17,848 nucleotides of DNA, from the NCBI GenBank assembly GCA_027600665.1, contig JADGJL010000570.1, positions 1-17,848 of the forward strand, read 5' to 3'. Under the pieces are notes generated by a model, which saw nothing but the letters and a program-made list of their open reading frames with translations, was not told the origin of the DNA and did not search any database. Position 1 is the first letter of the stretch; every line of letters starts with the position of its first letter. Shown in pieces: positions 1-8,086 of this stretch. The translations under genes were made by a program, and so were the position numbers. The stretch comes from Irineochytrium annulatum. Taxonomy: Eukaryota; Chytridiomycota; Chytridiomycetes; Chytridiales; Chytridiaceae.

Positions 1-267
1 TCCGACCGGCGCAGAGTGTAAAGCAAGTCCGCCATTTTGCGTTGGGTGGTAGTGGTGGTGGCGAAGATTGCTGTTACAGTCCGGGATGGGTCGGAGGGAG
101 AGACCAAGGAGGCGAATTTATTTTGACCCGAGTCCGATTCTCGGCCATCACCATGGCCCTCGCGCTGTGAGAATCATTTTTGAACAACATCCACTCCTGC
201 CACATCATCACCCGCCACCAGCAACCATGTCCGTCAGACTCGCCGGCGCTCTGTCCCGGCCATCCTC

Positions 268-2727
268 ATGACGACCGCAACCATGAATGCACCGGGACCG
301 GAGTCACCGCTGTCGACGAAGGAGATTATCGAGGAGGTGAGTCCAACCGCGCTTTCTGCACCGTACTCAACATCAGCGCCCTGCAGCCTATAATCATTAC
401 ATCCGAAGACGAGACTTCAAAGGAAAACTGGCCAAAGCGGAGGGCGTCGAAGGTGAGTTGCAGGTCAGCAAGCTAATTGCTGACTCACTATCAGAACGCC
501 ACCGGGTCTAGTTCGAAGGCCCCGCTGCGACGGACTCACGACAGCCTATTGAACTCAAAGGGAGGAGCGGTTTGGGTTTCGTCCAGACCGACGCACCAAG
601 AAAAAGGTTTGCTCACGCAGAAGTCCGTAGAGGTGAGTTCATTTCACTGGACCGAATCACGCCGTAACGCATATTAGATTTGGCGGGAACTTGGTCTTGC
701 AACGAAGGAAGAGTACGACGAGTTGTTAAAGGCTCACGAGGAATCCGAGAAGGTATTTTAGAATCAGCTGCAATTTTGCACTTATAGTTCTACTTATAAC
801 TTCTTTGATTCGGGCAAAGGCACAGCGCCGAAGAAGGATGTTAAGGGGAAAGGGAAGGTTGACGTAGAGGGGACGGGCAAGGAAAACGTGCTTCCGGAGG
901 TCAATGAAGTGAAGGAGGTGAGGATGAAGTTCGGCCATTTGAATGCTTACACTGTTAATTATTAATTTTTCTAACCAAAGGACGACTCGACTGACGACAA
1001 AGACGCGACCGACGACGACGACGACGCGACCGACGACGACGATGTTCCTGACTTTCAGAGGGATGATGACGTTCGGGAGGGTTCGGACTTCCAGTGGCAT
1101 GATGACGGTTCCGACGGAGATTCCGACATCGACATCTACGAGAAACGACTGGGTATCAAATTTAAGGATGCAGCGGCCTCCACGTCCGCGGCACCAGTGG
1201 CCAAGTCCACTGCCCCACCCGCCGTTGTGCCCACTTCCACGGCCAACGCCGCGCCGGCTCCGGCCGCCTTCGCTGACACAAGCCCGTGCGGCAAGCTAAC
1301 GTCCAACAGCCCCAGGTAAGGTTAGCATCTGAACAACATCTTACTCATTTCAGTGACCAATTGCTCGCGTGGACTGTCTTTTACGCGACCGCCATGGGTT
1401 TGGTGGCAATGACTGGCAAAGAAGTGTGTTGGCGTCGCCGACAGCTCCTCCTGAATGTCGATTTCCTACGCGGACTGTTCAGTCTTCTCTCCTCTGCGGC
1501 GGTGTCAAATATAGCGGCCGGACCAGCCACTTTTTATGACCCCCAGTCGTGGCCCGATGCACGACAATCTTCGTGCTGGGGAATCTACTTGATCTCATTC
1601 ACCATGGTCGTACATGGGATGAAGTTGTTTGGGCAGTACGTCGGTTCTGCTTCCTCGAACACGTCGCCAAAGGTTTGCATTCAACAGAGTAATCGAAATC
1701 AAGATCTAATTACGTACGCATAAAGGGACTCCGACGCCGCTGGAACTCTCATCGCAGTTCCAGCTACCGCAATGGACGCCATCAGAAAAGGAAGACTCTG
1801 TATAAGGCTATGCGGAGGCGAGGTTTGAGAGGGGAGGCGGTGAACTTTGTCAGTATTGCCGAAACTAGCCAAGTGTCGCTGCAGGCGAGTCGCGTTCTCA
1901 TGGTTATAACTTATCCAAATGCAGGTTGTGTTCGACTCCGTCCGAAAGGACCTCCCAGACCCACCCAGCGGCTATCGGCCGTGGGGTGTGGAGGACGATG
2001 CGGTAACATGCCTTTTGGCGTTAGAGGCCATCAGCATCGCCATGGGCCAGTTTTATCCGCTCACCAACGCTGTCATAATGGCCAGAAACGGAGCGGGGTG
2101 GACAGGCTGGCCTTTATCCTCGGATCGCCTCGGCCTCAACGGGAGCTTGGGGATAGAGCGCGTCGCGTCATTGGAAACATTGCGAAGGACTATAGCGAAG
2201 ATGCCGAGGGAGGCCATGGTTCGGGGGGGTCAGGCGTCTATAGCGAAGATGCCGAGGGAGGCCATGGTTCGGGGGGGTCAGAATACACCGAAGAGGTGAG
2301 AAGGGAGAACGCACGAAGAGCACGGTACGTCCAGTACAAAAAGGTATTGGCGGAATACCTCTCTCCTTTCGGCCGTGAGACCAACGTTTGTCTTAAAAAA
2401 GACCGACTCTACCAACTATCAATTTTCGGCCGGAACGTAAGTTAGTAAGAGCTTATTGAGGACTTAACTGTGATTTGATTTCTTTAGATTGGCCTGACCG
2501 GCGTGCGGGCCCCGGACATGTATAAACGGAACGTGCGCATTATTATCTCCGATGAAATCGCCGACGACCCCATCATGCGGATTTCTCCGTATGATCGCAT
2601 CACCGTCGAAGTGTTAGACGGTAAAGCTCTTGGCGAGAGCAAATGTCTTGGGCCTTTGAAACCGACCAACAGCGCGAAAGCGTGGGCTGACAAAATTTTG
2701 CGCTGCGCAAGAGAATTGGGAAACTAA
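268..2727 (+). CDS. Uncharacterised multi-exon gene with two frame conflicts (possible pseudogene)
   Basis: I do not recognise the family. From ATG 268 a chain of exons with good GTGAGT-type donors is phase-consistent: 268-336, 387-452, 495-632 and 678-752. The next coding stretch (about 820-917) cannot be joined in frame by any AG acceptor in that gap. The chain then continues 981-1315, 1354-1672, 1726-1884 (GC-AG intron after it) and 1925 to about 2190. A second frame change follows near the 48-bp duplication, and then 2436 is joined to 2488-2727 (stop TAA). The product has a basic/Ser-rich N-terminus, an Asp-rich acidic block (exon 981-1315), then a Trp-rich moderately hydrophobic region. 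The exon at 1354-1884 also reads plausibly in another frame that has three stops, which adds to the impression of decay. The 267 bp upstream show no clear promoter element. Either this is a decaying gene, or the sequence has single-base errors (one G7 tract is a natural suspect), or there is unusual splicing. Confidence 0.4.
2190..2285 (+). repeat. Tandem duplication, 2 x 48 bp
   Basis: Two adjacent 48-bp units (2190-2237 and 2238-2285) are identical over their first 44 bases, each containing a run of seven G. Because 48 is a multiple of three, the duplication preserves reading frame. It encodes a 16-residue unit, YSEDAEGGHGSGGS plus two residues, in the frame used downstream, and an IAKMPREAMVRGGQ-type unit in the frame used upstream. 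The near-perfect identity points to a recent duplication. It lies where the host gene changes frame. Confidence 0.9.
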
Positions 2728-3081
2728 CTTTTTCAATGTTCTCTTCTTTACAGTTCACCGATTTCGTTTTTTATGCATCGCTATCTTTCCTAACATTTTC
2801 CCTTTCACGATGTACGTTTCCGATGTATTTGCGAGAGACTCTGTTGAAACGGGGTAGTTCTTATCAGTTCGGTTGCGGTGAAGGTGTACGTGTGGTGCAG
2901 GGGGACATTGCTGCTAGCTTTTCCTCTCCCCTTGTATTAATAATCTTGTTTGCGGACCTTTCCTCTTCACGTAGTTCACAGCATTATTTTGTATTTGTAT
3001 AACTGGGGCGAGTCGGCAGCAATTAGATGCCGACCACTCCATCTTCTCCCTTCCTTATGAACCACCGGGCTCACCCCTGCC
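2728..3081. other. 3' flank of the first gene; one hairpin, no gene seen
   Basis: This AT-rich stretch follows the TAA of the preceding gene. The only structure I see is a 7-bp perfect stem, GTCGGCA (3012-3018) with TGCCGAC (3028-3034), around a 9-base loop. It could be a 3'-UTR hairpin or chance. No AATAAA is seen close to the stop codon. Confidence 0.5.
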
Positions 3082-3654
3082 TGTTAGGGACTTTCCTCCT
3101 ATTTCGTGTTACGGATATTTTATCAAGTGGTAAGCCTCGTGGGCCAGTCATCGGGAAGGGTATTGGGTGCGACCAAGAGTGACATTTTTACCAAGAATAA
3201 AATATAGTTTTTCTTCCCCACCAAGGACGCCACACCGCCCCTACCTACGGCGCCTAGGGTGCTAATGCCTACCAGATGATCATGCCTACTGGATCCTCTA
3301 ACATATTTTCCTCCTACTTCTATCTTCCAGTCTTATCTTCTAGTTTCTAGTCTAGTCTATATCTTCTAGTTTCAGTATCTCATTATTCTCCGTTTATTTC
3401 CCTTGTTTGCTACTCGTTTTCCCTTCGTTCTCATTGGTCGAACCTTGCCTTGTTCACTTCTACGACTCCTTATAAAAAGGCGCTATCTCAATAAAGAAAG
3501 GAACCTTTTTTTTCACCCGAAGAAATACTGTAACACTGCCTTTGCCAAGTCGTGTACGCCATCGTCCAAACACAAAGGCTTCTGAACACAAACTAAAAAA
3601 AAAGAACAACGATTAACAACTAAAAGTCAAGAGAACGTTCGTATATATCTAACA
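3082..3654 (+). mobile_element. Probable LTR of a retrotransposon (573 bp)
   Basis: The segment begins TGTTAG and ends CTAACA, a perfect 6-bp terminal inverted repeat with the canonical TG...CA ends of a long terminal repeat. Inside, in the right order for the plus orientation, are a pyrimidine-rich U3-like region (about 3300-3420), a TATA-like element TATAAAAAGG (about 3471-3480) and AATAAAG (3490-3496). Flanking 5-mers (ctgcc before, ttttg after) do not match, so it is not a clean solo LTR with a target-site duplication. It may be the 5' LTR of a truncated element or an older, rearranged copy. No gag, protease, reverse transcriptase or integrase reading frame is visible in the window, and no obvious primer-binding TGG follows the end. 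The call rests on end structure and internal signals only. Confidence 0.5.
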
Positions 3655-4088
3655 TTTTGTGACGGATACTAGAGTGACTGGGTGAGCCCTATCCCCTTTC
3701 ATTTATTAAACACTACCTCGGTTTTACTTCTTATTGTTTACTGAAATTCGCTGTTGTCCCTAGGTTGATTGCACTTTGTTACGCGAACCGCATCAAGACC
3801 GTTGACAATGGTGATGCGGGTCGTCTGGGAGAGCGGCTGCTGCTTCTTGGAGGTGAACATCGCGTTGGGAGACGAGGCGTGTTATTGATGGGATGTGTGT
3901 CGAGTGAGCCGTTTTTAAGACCCCAGGTCCACATCCCCTTCCGCGTCCTCACATGGTCAGTGTATGAATATCTCTCGAGCACCATCGCGGCTCAGTTAAT
4001 TCACGTACGTGACTGGGTCGCCGACGCGACTCTGTGCGTGGTGAGTGCACGATTTGATGGGTCCACACCGCCGAATCCCGCACCGCCG
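3655..4088. other. Gene-poor stretch after the LTR; nothing secure
   Basis: The stretch starts directly after the LTR-like end. A piece near 3765-3860 has coding-like base composition on both strands: the minus frame from ATG 3860 begins MFTSKKQQPLSQTTR, and a plus frame is also open. Neither extends into a recognisable protein. A stretch resembling an intron (GTGAGCC near 3682 to CCCTAG near 3764) is present on the plus strand. I treat the region as decayed sequence of unknown origin. Confidence 0.35.
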
Positions 4089-4239
4089 GAATGAGGAGCT
4101 GGCGGACGCTGGCTTCTTTCGATAGGGATCGGATCGTTGTGCGGACGTTGTAACCCTTGTTCAAGAGGAGTATGAGCAAGGTTGGCCTGCAGGCTGCCCG
4201 AGCACTCACCAGCCGAAAGGGCCTACCACCAGCCGTCAT
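4089..4239 (-). pseudogene. Fragment of an NAD(P)-dependent epimerase / dihydroflavonol-reductase-like gene
   Basis: The minus frame starting at ATG 4239 contains LLNKGYNVRTTIRSLSK followed by EASVRQLL. This is the beta2 region of extended short-chain dehydrogenases of the DFR/GRE2 type, which typically read G-Y-x-V-R-G-T-V-R-S in this place. The Gly-rich GxxGxxG dinucleotide loop that must precede it is not visible: the preceding residues read instead through what looks like a short GTGAGT...CTGCAG segment. The frame after EASVRQLL also loses similarity. A TATA-like AAATATAA lies upstream on the same strand (4275-4282). I read this as a truncated, non-functional copy of about 45 recognisable residues. 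Assignment to the SDR superfamily is fairly firm; the exact subfamily is not. Confidence 0.5.
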
Positions 4240-4786
4240 GAAAGATCCGACGGCTGTCCTTCCCCGTAACTCGCTTATATTTCGCGTTGCATGACTGCGT
4301 CTCTAAAAAGGAACGACTGCAATACCCAGGCGCCAAGAATTTGCCCACCGCTGATATGACTCTGCATTGTACTTAGCATCGAGCACAAGGCTGGAGGTGA
4401 CTGGCAAGTAATGAATGGCGTGGTGCTGCTGACAATGAAAGGTCAAGAGGAAGAGGGACTGCATCCCCTATTTATCACCTTTCGCTTTACTATCACTCTC
4501 GACTTCAGTAACGGCGCACCAATCCGGCCCGGACGCGAGGCATGGCACTGGCACTGCGCTGAAAGATTTAACCCTGACAGTGAATATGTTCACAGCTTTT
4601 TATTCATTTATCCAGAAGAAAAAAACACGATACTTGATCATGCAATGTACTGGGGCAAGGACTGAAGGGCAAAACTTGTAATAATCGGACGGATTCAGAT
4701 AAAATGACAAGAGGTCATTGCAAAACACCCTCAAAAAAAGAAACATAAAGATGGATGTTTGTTGCGACGGCTGTTGTCGACGCTGA
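4240..4786. other. Intergenic region, no gene supported
   Basis: The stretch contains only short open frames without coding bias. On the minus strand a TATA-like octamer (AAATATAA, 4275-4282) sits about 36 bp upstream of the decayed reductase ATG. The end next to 4787 is the presumed 3' flank of the secreted-protein gene. No poly(A) hexamer AATAAA is evident. Confidence 0.4.
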
Positions 4787-5278
4787 TCAGTCGTAGTACG
4801 TGATGTTCATCTGCACACGTGGGACCTCCGTGCACGCGCTCGACTCCGGGCTGGTGGTCCCGTTGCAGAGGGCCGGGTGTTGGTCCGACAGCAGAGTGGC
4901 ATTGATAAGGCTCGTTATGTTGCAGAGGTCAGGGTAATCTCCGTTCGGCAGCAGAGTGGCATTGACCGCGTGAGTGACGTTGCAAGTGGCCGAATAGTTC
5001 TCATTTGGGAGCAGCGTGCCGTTGACCGCGTTCGTGACGTTCCCAAGGGCGGTGACGTTCCCAAGGGCCGTGTAGTCCTGGCCGGGAGGCAGCGTGACGT
5101 TGAAGCCCGGGCTCGGAGTCGCGACGGCGGTGCCATTAGTGATGGCACTCGTGTAGTTGCCCGCGTTGGCGGTCGTGTTGTTGGTCTCGTTGTGCGCGTT
5201 AGCCTGCAAGGCATCGAAGGGGCGCGCCATAGCGGCGGAGGCGGCGAAAGCCGTGATGGCGATGAGGGAGCGTTGCAT
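4787..5278 (-). CDS. Small secreted, N-glycosylation-rich repeat protein
   Basis: This is a single uninterrupted exon of 163 codons. The N-terminus (MQRSLIAITAFAASAAMA) is a clear signal peptide with likely cleavage around residue 18. The mature protein has 16 N-x-S/T sequons, roughly one every nine residues, and only four Cys (99, 119, 138, 149). Residues 79-137 form three 20-residue repeats with the pattern (G/C)-N-V/I-T-x-x-x-N-x-T-L-L, each later unit beginning with Cys. It ends MNITYYD. No transmembrane segment, GPI signal or enzyme motif is seen. It is expected to be a heavily mannosylated extracellular or cell-wall protein; a surface coat, adhesin or effector-like role would be inference. 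A TATA-like box lies 55-62 bp upstream. I know no named family for it. Confidence 0.8.
   Translation of the reverse strand: MQRSLIAITAFAASAAMARPFDALQANAHNETNNTTANAGNYTSAITNGTAVATPSPGFNVTLPPGQDYTALGNVTALGNVTNAVNGTLLPNENYSATCNVTHAVNATLLPNGDYPDLCNITSLINATLLSDQHPALCNGTTSPESSACTEVPRVQMNITYYD
4868..5044 (-). repeat. Coding repeat, three units of about 60 bp (20 residues)
   Basis: Residues 79-98, 99-118 and 119-137 of the secreted protein are successive copies of a 20-residue unit (the last is 19). Each has two sequons: N-V/I-T at the unit start and N-G/A-T before LL. Units two and three start with Cys, and Cys138 begins a fourth, truncated unit. Degenerate copies (FNVTLPPGQDYTAL and GNVTAL, residues 59-78) precede them. 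The pattern suggests growth by internal duplication. Confidence 0.8.
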
Positions 5279-5320
5279 GGTTGAGGTTGCGGTGAGATTC
5301 GAGATAGGCGCCCCAACGCG

Positions 5321-5653
5321 TTACCTACATCGCTTTTTATGCTGAAAAAAAATAAAAAAAAGAGTCTTAACAGTAAAGAATGCGTTAGCATGCTCGGACC
5401 TGCAAACTTTCTTTAAGTCATCGAGAGAAGCATAGAACAGCTGCCAAGATAACTTTAGCGGATCGGGGGCTTTAAGGACCATAGCGTCTTCTGAGAAAAG
5501 AAATCCGCTGGCAGCAGCCAGAAACGACTGGGTAAACCCCCTCGAGAGGATTTCGTTAAGTCGTTGTCCTGCAATTTTGAGTTTACCAAAGGCACCTGGT
5601 CTTGGCACAACTCCCATTCTTTCATAAAATTTGACAGGGCATTCAGCTTCCAC
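5321..5653 (-). CDS. Doubtful 110-codon open frame
   Basis: The frame from ATG 5653 (MEAECPVKFYERMG...) is open for 110 codons with a protein-like composition. Its codon use is AT-rich, unlike the GC-ending codons of every other gene here, and its end runs through a T-rich tract into the TATA-like box of the next gene. I recognise no family. It may be a degraded gene, a recently acquired fragment or chance. A TATA-like TAATATAA lies upstream near 5740. Confidence 0.2.
   Translation of the reverse strand: MEAECPVKFYERMGVVPRPGAFGKLKIAGQRLNEILSRGFTQSFLAAASGFLFSEDAMVLKAPDPLKLSWQLFYASLDDLKKVCRSEHANAFFTVKTLFFIFFQHKKRCR
5333..5340 (-). promoter_or_regulatory. TATA-like box of the secreted-protein gene
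   Basis: ATAAAAAG on the minus strand lies 55-62 bp upstream of the ATG at 5278, a usual fungal spacing that leaves a short 5' leader. It is a sequence match only. Confidence 0.5.
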
Positions 5654-5857
5654 TTACTCCGAAACTGTAAAATCACAAAACTGATTCTCTCCCACGATCT
5701 TTCCATAGACTAATCGTGAACTTCCACCTTCAGAGTTTATATTATTCGAATATATGTTGATCACAACGAGGTAGAGAAGAAGAGTAGCGAAAAACGTAAG
5801 TCGCCAAAAGAAGATAACAATTCTAGGGAGATGTTAAGAAAAAAGAAACCGGGACAA

Positions 5858-5863
5858 TTTATT
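5858..5863 (-). promoter_or_regulatory. Poly(A) signal AATAAA of the sensor-like gene
   Basis: On the minus strand AATAAA lies 23-28 bp downstream of the TGA at 5886, a position expected for a compact 3' UTR. It supports the stop chosen for the sensor-like protein, and therefore the absence of a downstream catalytic domain in the same transcript. Confidence 0.6.
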
Positions 5864-5885
5864 CTGTACATCATTAAAAGCTCCT

Positions 5886-6946
5886 TCATAGCTCATGGCC
5901 GTGCGCGCTGACGGAGCTGCTGAGGCCGGCGTTGTTGTTGCTGTTGCTGTAGGCCGTGAACTTGCCCCGCGTCAGCTGCTGGTTTCTCCTGATCCCGCTC
6001 GCGAACGCCTTACACATGGTCGCGAACGTCCCCTGCACGTTCCGGACCTCCGAGATGAAGCTCCTCCGGGTCAGGATGTCACCCTCGAGCGCCTTAAAAT
6101 CCATGTTCGTGAGCATCTCCATCGCGCGGGCCAGGGTGGCGAGCGGGCGGAGCGCCAGGAAGGCCAGGATGGCCGAGACGAGGACCCCCGCGACCGCAAC
6201 GGATGAGGAGAGAATGAGGCGGTACAAACCAGTGGAGAAATCCATGTACAGCGCCAAAGGTTTCGTTCCATCCGCTGTCTTGTAGCTCGCGAAGAATGTC
6301 GTGTTGGGAGCCTGCAAGATCATCGGTGCTCCAGGTGGCGTGAACATGTTGGGGAACGTCGCGCAAGCGATTCCATTGATCCATTTGGACGTAAACTCAA
6401 GGGAGGCCAGCAGGGCGTAAGAGTCGGTCTCTGTTAATGAAGTCAGCTAAACATCTTCATGGTTGCAATTAAGGTAAATACCGTTTTGGAGGTTGTTGTA
6501 GTTGGTCGTGAGTGCGTGGCGAAGGGGCAGCGACTGCATTGTGACTTGCAACAAGCTGGATTATTGTTAACAAGAAAACTTTAATACGAGATCCGACGAA
6601 ACAATACGAGATCCGACTAAACTCACTTGTAGGGCAAGTCGATGACGTCCTGAATCCGAACCACCAGCCGCTGCACGGCCTGGTCCATGATCGTGCCCGA
6701 AAGCTGGTTGATAGTGTTCACGCTGTTGGAGCCGAGTATGAGGCCTAGCGGCACCGCGACGGCCGCGAGCGCCAACAGCACGATGATGACGAAGAGGCCG
6801 GCAATGGCGACGTGAAGGCGACAACCGCGGCCCTCCTCTTCCTTCCTGGCGTCTTTCGCCAAGTCAGCGACGCTAGTGGACATCGAGTCCTTGTATTCCT
6901 CAGCGACGGAGACCGTCACCGTGTTGGTGTTGGTGGAGGGGGACAT
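5886..6946 (-). CDS. Two-transmembrane sensor-like protein lacking an output domain
   Basis: Three exons (6946-6627, 6555-6482, 6430-5886) join in phase to 312 residues. Residues 1-43 are a cytoplasmic tail, and TM1 spans about 44-70 (VAIAGLFVIIVLLALAAVAV). A short extracellular region of about 130 residues follows (71-200). TM2 spans about 201-226, and then comes a HAMP-like helical segment (LATLARAMEMLTNMDF ... SFISEVRNVQGTFATM ... KAFASGIRRNQ, about 228-281). The arrangement is that of the N-terminal half of membrane receptors such as adenylate/guanylate cyclases and chemoreceptor-type proteins of zoosporic fungi. Those receptors have a longer ligand domain and continue into a catalytic or kinase domain. 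Here a Ser/Asn-rich tail ends at TGA, with a poly(A) signal just beyond. The ligand is unknown. It may be a decoy, a dominant-negative partner or a truncated paralogue. The start was chosen as the first ATG (MSPSTNTNTV) in the exon. Confidence 0.7.
6583..6622. repeat. 2 x 20-bp direct repeat in an intron
   Basis: Two adjacent 20-mers (6583-6602 and 6603-6622) differ at one position. They occupy the 5' part of intron 1 of the sensor-like gene, ending just beside its donor site. They are probably a replication-slippage duplication without function. Confidence 0.85.
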
Positions 6947-7067
6947 GTTGGAAAAAGGAGTCAACGGGAAGGGCTGGTGGACGCGACTTAGAGGAGTCTA
7001 AGTACTGGAGGTCGGCTATAAGAGCTTGAACCTTCGGGTATACTGGCATTTACGGCCAGCGAGCAAA

Positions 7068-8086
7068 CTATTTGCCAGGAGATAACGCCCCGCGCGCGCC
7101 GCGGGGAAGGGTCGCTGGACTTGCTCGCAGCCTGCTCAAGCGTGCTTCATCTCTGGCTACGAGCAGCAGGGTACAGGCTACACGACTAACCAAATTCTTG
7201 CGCGGGTTGTCGCGCCGGTTCTTTAGACGATACTCGACGAGACCCAGGGCGTCGCGCTCGACTGTGTAACAGCGGCCGATGGCGTTGCCAGGATTCCGGT
7301 GGTCGCCGGTCTGGCAGGCGCGCTTGATCGTGTAACCCGGCGAGGCGACTGGCGGCGGCAGCAGCTGGCGCGGGGAGGACGGGATGGATGCCGGATAGAC
7401 TGGCGAGCTCGGGGCCGGGCTTGGGTATGGTTTGAGGACTGGGGAGGTGTCGATGGTGGGGAGTGGGGAGGGCGCGTTCACTGACGTGGACGGCGAAAGA
7501 GGCGCGACGACTTGGCTGGAGCCTTGTGGCGAGCGCGGCGGGCTGTCGCTGCGGGAGGCTGAGCCGTCGGTGGCATTGGATGAGGTGCATACGGATGAGG
7601 TGAAGGAGCCGTCGGGTGGGGTCAGCTGGTGATGGGTACGCGGCAACGGCTGCCGCCGATAGCGACGCGGGTAAGCTGGCGACCGGCCTCGCGGTGCGGG
7701 ATCGTCCTCGATTGTTGACTCGAAGGCCTGGGCGCGCGGAGGAGTGGCTAACGGTTGATGAGGGCCAAGGCCCGGACTGGGCGGCATCGATGAGGTTGGA
7801 TAGTCCCGTTCAGGGAGTGACGACCAGCTGCGGTGGGGAGAAGCCGTCGTGGTCAGTACGAGCACGACACACAGATCGTCACAATTCCGGCGCCGCCCGG
7901 ACTCCCGCGGCCGGGGCGCCCTCCTGCGTTGAAGATCCGCCCGGTCGGCACCGTGGCACGCCCCGAGACCGTGTCGGCCGGCGCCCGGTGGCCGGCGCTG
8001 TACTAGGCTGGCCTGCCAACGTACCTCCACGGCGGCACTTCAATTCAAACTCAGATTTACTTGTGTCTGTGGGGGATTATCTGCAT
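7068..8086 (-). CDS. Hypothetical Pro/Ser-rich protein
   Basis: The large exon 7827-7068 has strong GC-ending codon bias and no stop. Two 5' exons can be joined in phase: 8086-8061 (MQIIPHRH..), then 8002-7883, through introns of 58 bp and 55 bp. The second intron has a consensus-like branch site (TACTGACC), a pyrimidine tract and CAG, so it is convincing; exon 1 is tentative. This gives 301 residues (239 if translation begins at ATG 7787). Most of it is low-complexity Pro/Ser/Ala and probably disordered. The last 70 or so residues are basic, with a more structured look (TVERDALGLVEYRLKNRRD). No signal peptide, transmembrane segment or catalytic motif is seen. The stop is only 121 bp from the sensor-like ATG on the same strand. 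Function unknown. Confidence 0.6.

Noticed and set aside
1810..2445. Single uninterrupted 211-codon frame through the GC-AG intron
   Set aside because: It avoids the frame problem, but between 1925 and 2187 it has Arg/Gly/His/Cys-rich shadow composition, whereas the spliced frame looks like normal protein. It is kept only as an alternative.
3012..3034. Hairpin considered as a terminator or RNA element
   Set aside because: A single 7-bp stem with no U-run or conserved loop is too weak for a functional call in a eukaryotic 3' region.
4877..5284. Plus-strand Val/Arg-rich repeat frame
   Set aside because: It is the antisense of the secreted repeat protein; the minus frame has the signal peptide and sequons.
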